A DNA stretch of 12,034 nt from Poindextera sp035294785 (GTDB lineage Bacteria; Pseudomonadota; Alphaproteobacteria; Caulobacterales; Caulobacteraceae), in the NCBI GenBank assembly GCA_035294785.1, contig DATGKF010000080.1, forward strand, positions 1-12,034, in the 5' to 3' direction. The translations under genes and the position numbers were made by a program. Each line of letters starts with the position of its first letter. Position 1 is the stretch's first letter. Shown here piece by piece: positions 6,692 to 12,034 of the stretch. A model generated the notes under the pieces. It saw nothing but the letters and a program-made list of their open reading frames with translations. It was not told the DNA's origin and searched no databases.

Positions 6692-7423
6692 GTGGTCGAA
6701 CTCCGCCGCCAGCCGCCGCACCCGCCCGTGACGCCGGTCGCGCCGGCCGCGCAGGTTATCGCCGCCGCGACGCCGGCCCGGATCGTCGGCCGCCCGATCG
6801 TCATCGGAGTGTTCGGCGACAGCTTCGCGCAAGGCATCTGGTACGCGCTCGACCACGGGCTGCCGCCGGCGCGCTACAAGGTGATCGACTTCAGTCGCGC
6901 CGCGACCGGGTTCACCCGCCCCGATGTGGAGGACGTCACCCTCGACGCCCAGAAGGCCCTCGGGGGGCGGTCGATCGACATCGCGGTGGCCGACTTTGGC
7001 GCGAACGACACCCAGGGCATCCGGGATCAGGGCAAGGTGTATCCGCTGCTGACGCCGGGGTGGCGCACCGTGTACGCGGGCCGCATCGGCCGTTTCGTCG
7101 CGCTCCTGCGCAGCCGCGGCGCGCGCGTCTATTGGGTCGGACTGCCGAAGATGCGCTCGGCGGCCTACGACGAGCATGTCGCCGACCTGATGAGCTTCTA
7201 CGCACAGACGCTCGGCCAGCTTGGCGTGCCGCTGGTGTCGGTGCGGCAGTTGACCGTCGACCGCACAGGCGCCTTCAGTCCCTACCTGCAGGACGCCGCC
7301 AACCGCCGCGTGCTGATGCGGACCAACGACGGCATCCACATGTCGATGGCCGGTTACGGACATATCGCCCAACCGCTCATCGACCGGCTGAACGCGGACT
7401 ACCCGGCCGCCTTGCTGCATTAA
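6692..7423 (+). CDS. SGNH/GDSL hydrolase, DUF459 type
   Basis: An esterase or acylhydrolase-type protein of the SGNH superfamily. Counting from the GTG at 6692 (243 residues), the block I serine is Ser44 in VFGDSFAQG, block III Asn105 is in FGANDTQG, and block V Asp213 and His216 are in NDGIHMSMAGY. WVGLPKMR (148-155) is typical of DUF459 proteins, which are usually exported. The GTG start lacks a Shine-Dalgarno sequence and falls just after a hydrophobic stretch in the same frame, so the real protein is probably longer at the N-terminus and anchored in or secreted across the inner membrane. A Pro-rich linker (residues 8-30) follows. The gene follows slt in the same frame, 195 bases downstream. 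A role in removing O-acetyl groups from peptidoglycan or another envelope glycan is possible but not shown by the sequence. Confidence 0.85.
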   Translation: MVELRRQPPHPPVTPVAPAAQVIAAATPARIVGRPIVIGVFGDSFAQGIWYALDHGLPPARYKVIDFSRAATGFTRPDVEDVTLDAQKALGGRSIDIAVADFGANDTQGIRDQGKVYPLLTPGWRTVYAGRIGRFVALLRSRGARVYWVGLPKMRSAAYDEHVADLMSFYAQTLGQLGVPLVSVRQLTVDRTGAFSPYLQDAANRRVLMRTNDGIHMSMAGYGHIAQPLIDRLNADYPAALLH

Positions 7424-7470
7424 TCTGTACACGGCACATCGATCTGTGTTTTTCGCGACACAGTCCGTGA

Positions 7471-7521
7471 GCGTCGCATCCGCGTAACAAAAGCGTCGCG
7501 GAACCTTTGCCATAGCGTCAC
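7471..7521 (+). promoter_or_regulatory. Phased 11-bp direct repeats, PhoB/OmpR-family-like site
   Basis: Seven-base units recur at an exact 11-base pitch: GCGTCGC at 7471, GCGTAAC at 7482, GCGTCGC at 7493, a poor unit CCTTTGC at 7504, and GCGTCAC at 7515. PhoB binds direct repeats of CTGTCAT/C with four-base, usually AT-rich, spacers, that is an 11-base pitch. Here the shared core is GTCAC or GTAAC, and one spacer is AAAA. The array lies on the porin's strand, 70 to 120 bases before its start. PhoB fits a phosphate-porin-like gene, but another OmpR/PhoB-family regulator such as ChvI could bind instead. Confidence 0.5.
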
Positions 7522-7524
7522 GTG
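7500..7524 (+). promoter_or_regulatory. Possible promoter of the porin gene (ECF-like or sigma-70)
   Basis: GGAAC at 7500-7504, 16 bases, then CGTG at 7521-7524: one mismatch from the EcfG form GGAAC-N16-CGTT. Overlapping it is TTGCCA at 7507-7512 (five of six -35 bases), with a poor ACTAAG 17 bases further on. Either would start transcription about 40 to 60 bases before the porin ATG. I cannot tell which, if either, is used. Confidence 0.35.
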
Positions 7525-7550
7525 GGACGACTAAGCCCCCCTGGCGACCT

Positions 7551-7563
7551 GATCGACTCGATC
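7551..7563. repeat. Short inverted repeat in the porin leader
   Basis: GATCGA (7551-7556) and TCGATC (7558-7563) mirror each other around one base. It lies between the likely promoter and the ribosome binding site. The arms are too close for a hairpin to close fully, so a protein site or chance is more likely than an RNA structure. Confidence 0.25.
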
Positions 7564-7589
7564 GGGGTTGGGGAAAAGGATCCAAATTC

Positions 7590-9056
7590 ATGCCATCGAG
7601 AAGCTTGCTGCTCGCCAGCACAGCGCTCGGCGTGCTGCTTGCCGCCGGGATGGGCGCGACGGCTCAGGCCGCGGCCAAGCATCATCATCACGTCGCACGC
7701 ATGGCGTCCGACGCCGACGCCAAGGTCGACACGCTGACCGCAACGGTCAGCGAGCTGGAACAGCGGCTGAACGACGAAACCGCCGCCCGGCAAGCGGTCG
7801 AAGCGCGCGCTCAGGCCGCCGAAGCCAAGGCGGACGCCGCCGAAGCCGACGCACAGGCGCTACGCGGCCAGGTCGAGAGCCAGATCCAGACGATCCCCGG
7901 CGAGATCCAGACGGCGGAGAACGCCAACCGGCCCAAGCCGACGTGGGCGGACTCGACGAAGGTGGGCGTCACCGTGTTCGCGAACCTCTCCGACGTGCGC
8001 CAGACGCCGACGAACGGAACGGCCGCGTCACTCCCGATGGTGGCGGCCAACGGCTACGGCGCCGACATCAAGCGCGCATACCTTTCGATCGACCACACGT
8101 TCAGCCCGATCTATTCGGCCAACCTGACGATCGACTTCGCGCCCAACGGCATCATTCTGCACGGCGGCAGCTTCGGCACGGGCACCTTGATGGGCTCGGA
8201 AGCGATCAAGTACGCCTACATCCAGGCCGCCTACGACCCGCGCTTCGTCGTCCAGCTCGGCGCCGCGAAGACCCCGTGGATTCCGTTCGTCGAGGACATC
8301 TATGGCTATCGCTTCATCGACAAGGTGATGATCGACCAGAACAAGTTCGGCAACTCGTCCGACTGGGGCGCCAATGTCCACGGCGACTTCGGCCACGGCC
8401 TGTTCGACTACTCTCTCTCGCTGGTTGACGGCGCCGGCTACAAGAACCCGGTTCGCTCGCAGGACATGGACGTCGAAGGCCGCGTCAATCTGAACTGGCA
8501 TGGCTTCGTGTTCGCGGTCGGCGGCTACAGCGGCGATCTCTCGAACAACACGGCGCTGGCGCAGACGAACCCGCCCCAAGCGCCCGTGTTCTTCCAGACC
8601 GCGACGCGCTGGGACGTCCTGGCCGCCTACACGGATCCGAAGCTGCGCGCCGGCATCGAGTACTTCGAAGCCAACAACTGGAAGGTCACCAACAAGGTCA
8701 CGCCTGACAAGGCGGAGGGGTGGTCGGTCTTCGGCTCTTACGTGTTCATGCCGCAGTGGTCCGTCTTCGCCCGCTATGACGCGATCAATCCCAGCGAGAC
8801 CCTCGACGCGCCGGAGCGGTACCAGTATTTCAATCTTGGCCTGAACTACGAGCCGGTGAAGAACCTAGAATTCGCGCTCGTCTACAAGCACGAGGACATC
8901 CGAAACGCGATCAAGGGCGGCTACGCGGACGGCACGACCACGTTGGGCGCTCAATCGCTCGCCACCTTCAGCCCGATCACCGGGTTCAATCCGCACGGGA
9001 CGAACGCCAGCGGCAACTGGGACGAATTCGGCCTCTACACCCAGATCAAGTTCTAG
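7590..9056 (+). CDS. Outer-membrane porin with N-terminal coiled coil
   Basis: A 488-residue outer-membrane beta-barrel protein. A signal peptide (cut after about residue 27, AQA) is followed by Lys-His4 at residues 30-34. A hydrophilic helical stretch rich in Ala, Glu and Lys (about 41-100) looks like a coiled coil that could make trimer stalks. A Pro-containing linker leads to the barrel from about residue 118. From there strands alternate polar and hydrophobic residues with many aromatics, ending in TQIKF with the terminal Phe typical of outer-membrane proteins. It most resembles alphaproteobacterial porins related to the phosphate-selective OprO/OprP group (recognition by eye, not a search). 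AAGGA at 7576-7580 lies nine bases before the ATG. It has its own leader with repeat array and a terminator, so it appears monocistronic. The transported solute is not known; phosphate is suggested only by resemblance and by the repeat array. Confidence 0.88.
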   Translation: MPSRSLLLASTALGVLLAAGMGATAQAAAKHHHHVARMASDADAKVDTLTATVSELEQRLNDETAARQAVEARAQAAEAKADAAEADAQALRGQVESQIQTIPGEIQTAENANRPKPTWADSTKVGVTVFANLSDVRQTPTNGTAASLPMVAANGYGADIKRAYLSIDHTFSPIYSANLTIDFAPNGIILHGGSFGTGTLMGSEAIKYAYIQAAYDPRFVVQLGAAKTPWIPFVEDIYGYRFIDKVMIDQNKFGNSSDWGANVHGDFGHGLFDYSLSLVDGAGYKNPVRSQDMDVEGRVNLNWHGFVFAVGGYSGDLSNNTALAQTNPPQAPVFFQTATRWDVLAAYTDPKLRAGIEYFEANNWKVTNKVTPDKAEGWSVFGSYVFMPQWSVFARYDAINPSETLDAPERYQYFNLGLNYEPVKNLEFALVYKHEDIRNAIKGGYADGTTTLGAQSLATFSPITGFNPHGTNASGNWDEFGLYTQIKF

Positions 9057-9080
9057 CGTTCGTCCGGACATCCAAACGTT

Positions 9081-9111
9081 AGGGCCGCGTCCCCCGGGGC
9101 GCGGCTCTTTC
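9081..9111 (+). terminator. Hairpin terminator after the porin gene
   Basis: AGGGCCGCG (9081-9089) pairs with CGCGGCTCT (9100-9108), one G-U pair included. T9090, C9091 and C9092 can pair inward with G9099, G9098 and G9097, giving a stem of about 12 pairs with a four-base loop. The 3' arm runs into TCTTTCCC, a weak U-tract. It lies 25 bases after the porin stop and just before the end of the convergent ABC operon. T-richness favours the plus-strand transcript. Confidence 0.7.
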
Positions 9112-9115
9112 CCGT

Positions 9116-9873
<758 letters not shown>

Positions 9874-9877
<4 letters not shown>

Positions 9878-10851
9878 GCGCGCCAGCTCCGCGCCGCGCG
9901 CCAGGCGATCAGCGCGAACACCGGCGCGCCGAAGAGGGCGGTGACGACGCCCAGCCTGAGCTCCTCCTCGGTGGGGATGACCCGGGCGAGGAGGTCGGCA
10001 ATGACGAGCAGGATCGCCCCGGCGATGGCCGATGGCGCGAGCGTGCGCGCCGGGTCGTCCGAGACGGATCCGCGCACCAAGTGCGGCGCCGCCAGCCCGA
10101 CGAAGCCGATGACGCCGGCGAGCGCGACCGATGCGCCGGTGAGCAGCGCCGCGCCGGCCACGGCGGCGACCCGCAGCCGCGCCATCGGAAGGCCGGACAG
10201 GGCCGCGCTCTCCTCGCCGAGCGTCAGCATGCGCAGGCCCGTCGCGGCGTAGGCGCAGAGGCCCGCGCCAAGCGCCATCGGCGGCAGCGCCCAACCGAGG
10301 TCGATCCAGGCGCGGTTGGCGACCGAACCCTGTAGCCAAGACAGCACCTCCGCGGTCGTCACCGGCGAGGGCGAGAGGTTGAAGACCAGAGCGGTCAGCG
10401 CGCCGCCCAGCGCCGCCAGGGCCACGCCGAACAGGATCAGCGTTTCGGGCTCGCGGAAACGGGCGGCGATGGCCGCCACGATGGCGCCGGCAGCCAACGA
10501 TCCGGCGAGCGCGGCCAGTTCCAGCGCACCCGAGACGGCGCCGACCCCGAGCGCGATGGCGCAGGCGGCGGCGAATCCGCCGCCGGCCGAGACGCCAAGC
10601 ACGCCGGGCTCGGCCAGCGGGTTGCGCAGCAGGCCTTGCATCACCGCGCCCGAGAGGCCGAGCGCCGCGCCGACCAGCGCCGCACAGACCGCGCGCGGCG
10701 CCCGGATGCGAAAGAGGATCTCGCCCGCCGCCGACCCCGGGTGCGCGAACGCATCGGCATATTGGGCGAGGCTCAGACTCGTCTCGCCGAACACGACCGA
10801 AAGGGCGAGCGCGGCCGCCAGGACCGCGATCAGGATCAGCGCGAGCCGCAT
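9874..10851 (-). CDS. ABC importer permease (BtuC/FecCD family)
   Basis: Inner-membrane subunit of a type II ABC importer, expected to form a dimer of about ten helices per chain. The 325-residue protein carries the family hallmark LSGAVMQGLLRNPLAEPGVL, the coupling-region motif IGFVGLAAPHLVRG and the C-terminal GVVTALFGAPVFALIAWR. The N-terminus is a hydrophobic helix straight after MRLAL. It follows the binding-protein gene by five bases and overlaps the ATPase gene by four, so the three are one operon. A normal family protein often has PGELP where this one has PTEEELRLG before the last helices. Confidence 0.94.
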
Positions 10852-10856
10852 CGGCG

Positions 10857-11666
10857 CTAACGCTTCGGCGCGGCGGCGGCAAGCAGCGCCGCGCCGTCGG
10901 CTGCGTACCAGGCCGGGCAGCCCAGCACCGAGCCGGGCAGCGAGGCGACGGCCGGACGGCCGGTCAGCGCCTCGATGCGGCTCGCGTCGCCGATGTCCCA
11001 GTGCTGACGCCCGCCGCTGAGGTCGGAGAAGAAGGCGAGCACCAGCGCCGCCGGCGGGTCGAGCACGAGCGCTTCCAACGGCAGCGGCGCGTACCCGCTG
11101 GTCGTCGCTTCCGGGCGAAGGCCCGCCGCCGCCATGACCGCCCCGACCAGCGTGCCAGACCCCGCTGTAAAGCCGCCGGGCGTCAGATAGGCCGCGGGTG
11201 CGCCGCGCCAGGCCCCGTGCGCACGGGCGAGCTTGGCGTCCATGTCGGCGATCAGCGCTTCGCCGGCTGCGCGGCGGCCCAGGGCGGCGGCGACCTTTCG
11301 CACGTTTGCGCGAAGGCCGACGAAGTCGTTCGCCTCATCGATCTGCACGACCGCGACCCCCCGCGCGCGCAGCGCGTCCGGCAGCCGCGCATCCGCCGTC
11401 CAGTAGCGGACGGCGATGGTGGCGCGCTCGGCGAGGATGGTTTCGAGGTCGGCCCGCCGCTCAGGTATCGCCGCGGCCAGCGGGCGTTCGTGCGAGTCGG
11501 CGTTCAGCGCCCGCTTGGAGAGTGCGACGATCTCGTCGCGGGGCGCCAAGGCCAGCACATACTGGTCGGCGCACTGGTCCATCGAAACGATGCGCGGCTC
11601 AGGCGCGGCCATGGCCGGGCCCGCGGCGACCAGCGCCAGCGCAGCCGCGAACGTCGCGACGCGCAT
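10857..11666 (-). CDS. Periplasmic substrate-binding protein of the ABC importer (BtuF/FhuD type)
   Basis: Periplasmic ligand receptor that delivers its cargo to the permease. With the ATG at 11666 it has 269 residues. The signal peptide (MRVATFAAALALVAAGPAMA) ends near Ala20 and has no lipobox, so the protein is soluble. The mature chain opens with PRIVSMDQCADQYVLAL, the form common to alphaproteobacterial members of this family, then LADLETIL-like and RARGVAVVQIDEANDF segments typical of the cobalamin/iron-chelate binding fold. A TTG at 11675, overlapping the stop of the upstream TetR-type gene as TTGA, is an alternative start that adds three residues. The ligand cannot be read from the sequence: cobalamin, haem and siderophore are all possible. 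No riboswitch is visible within the window, as the operon's leader lies beyond its end. Confidence 0.88.
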   Translation of the reverse strand: MRVATFAAALALVAAGPAMAAPEPRIVSMDQCADQYVLALAPRDEIVALSKRALNADSHERPLAAAIPERRADLETILAERATIAVRYWTADARLPDALRARGVAVVQIDEANDFVGLRANVRKVAAALGRRAAGEALIADMDAKLARAHGAWRGAPAAYLTPGGFTAGSGTLVGAVMAAAGLRPEATTSGYAPLPLEALVLDPPAALVLAFFSDLSGGRQHWDIGDASRIEALTGRPAVASLPGSVLGCPAWYAADGAALLAAAAPKR

Positions 11667-11671
11667 TCGGT

Positions 11672-12034
11672 TCAATCGATCACCAGGCCCTGGAACAGGC
11701 TATCCAGCATGAGCGCGATCTGCGCGTCCTCGTCCGCCGCGTCTCGCGCTTTCTGGTTGATCGTCAGCGCGACCAGCCCATGCGCCGCCGCCCAGAGCGT
11801 GCGCGCCGCCGCGTTGGCGTCGCCCAACCGCAAGCGCCCCTCGGCGGCGATCTCGGCGACGACGCTCATGAACCGGTCGTAGCACTGGGCGCCCAGATCG
11901 GCCGAGACCTCGCTCAGCTCCGATTGGCGCGCGGTGCAGAAGACCAGTCGATAGGCGTTCGGGTTCTCGAGCCCGAAACGCATGTAGGCGTCGAGCATCA
12001 GCCGCACCCGGCTCACCGCGTCGATCGGGCGGCT
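11672..12034 (-). CDS. TetR-family regulator, C-terminal part (cut by window end)
   Basis: Only the last 120 residues are present; the frame is open to the end of the window, and the DNA-binding helix-turn-helix would lie beyond it. The visible part is helical: LMLDAYMRFGLENPNAYRLVFCT resembles the start of the TetR C-terminal ligand/dimer domain of the WHG (TetR_C_33) type, and AARTLWAAAHGLVALTINQKA carries the W-x-x-x-H-G signature. It ends five bases before the binding-protein ATG on the same strand, so it is likely the first or an early gene of the operon and may control it. A GTG at 12016 starts an open frame but is internal to the domain, so it is not the true start. Confidence 0.8.
   Translation of the reverse strand, partial: SRPIDAVSRVRLMLDAYMRFGLENPNAYRLVFCTARQSELSEVSADLGAQCYDRFMSVVAEIAAEGRLRLGDANAAARTLWAAAHGLVALTINQKARDAADEDAQIALMLDSLFQGLVID

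Noticed and set aside
7519..7524. CACGTG palindrome as an operator
   Set aside because: Six-base palindromes occur often by chance in GC-rich DNA, and it overlaps the better-supported repeat array.
9878..10882. Upstream extension of the ATPase reading frame
   Set aside because: It lies inside the permease gene in another frame, is Arg-rich and has no family resemblance. The ATPase starts at 9877.

Overview
The window reads as a stretch of ordinary chromosome from a high-GC alphaproteobacterium, most likely from Caulobacterales. That placement is inference. It rests on the codon and base composition, the dapA-smpB block facing a lytic transglycosylase, the NYN-domain gene nearby, a TolC-free coiled-coil porin type, and promoter elements that look like the alphaproteobacterial general stress (EcfG/SigT) consensus. 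Genes are tightly packed. I see no rRNA, tRNA, CRISPR array, transposase or phage gene.

Layout. Positions 11-1142 (minus strand): a beta-carbonic anhydrase (can) downstream of folK. Positions 1164-2416 (plus strand): a NYN/LabA-type nuclease-like gene whose stop overlaps the TTG start of a family 5 (UdgB-type) Fe-S uracil-DNA glycosylase. Positions 2430-2741 (plus): a small lipoprotein gene preceded by a good general-stress promoter match. Positions 2762-4101 (minus): dapA and smpB, sharing one base at their junction. Positions 4232-7423 (plus): a large periplasmic soluble lytic transglycosylase, then an SGNH/DUF459 hydrolase whose true start is unclear. Positions 7471-9111 (plus): an outer-membrane porin with a leader region holding 11-bp-spaced direct repeats like a PhoB/OmpR-family site, and a hairpin terminator. 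Positions 9116-12034 (minus): a four-gene operon of a TetR-type regulator (cut by the window edge), a periplasmic binding protein, a BtuC/FecCD permease and a BtuD/FecE-type ATPase, which would import a cobalamin-, haem- or siderophore-like ligand.

How they fit together. Many of the products serve the envelope: DapA makes the meso-diaminopimelate/lysine precursor used in peptidoglycan, the transglycosylase cuts peptidoglycan, the SGNH hydrolase may remove acyl groups from an envelope glycan, and the porin and ABC importer bring in nutrients. The rest are housekeeping: folate synthesis, bicarbonate supply, ribosome rescue and uracil repair.

I found no clear new multi-gene system. The points most worth a second look are regulatory: the EcfG-like promoter of the small lipoprotein, the phased repeat array ahead of the porin, and the SGNH gene, whose reading frame holds a convincing membrane anchor with no standard start codon in front of it.
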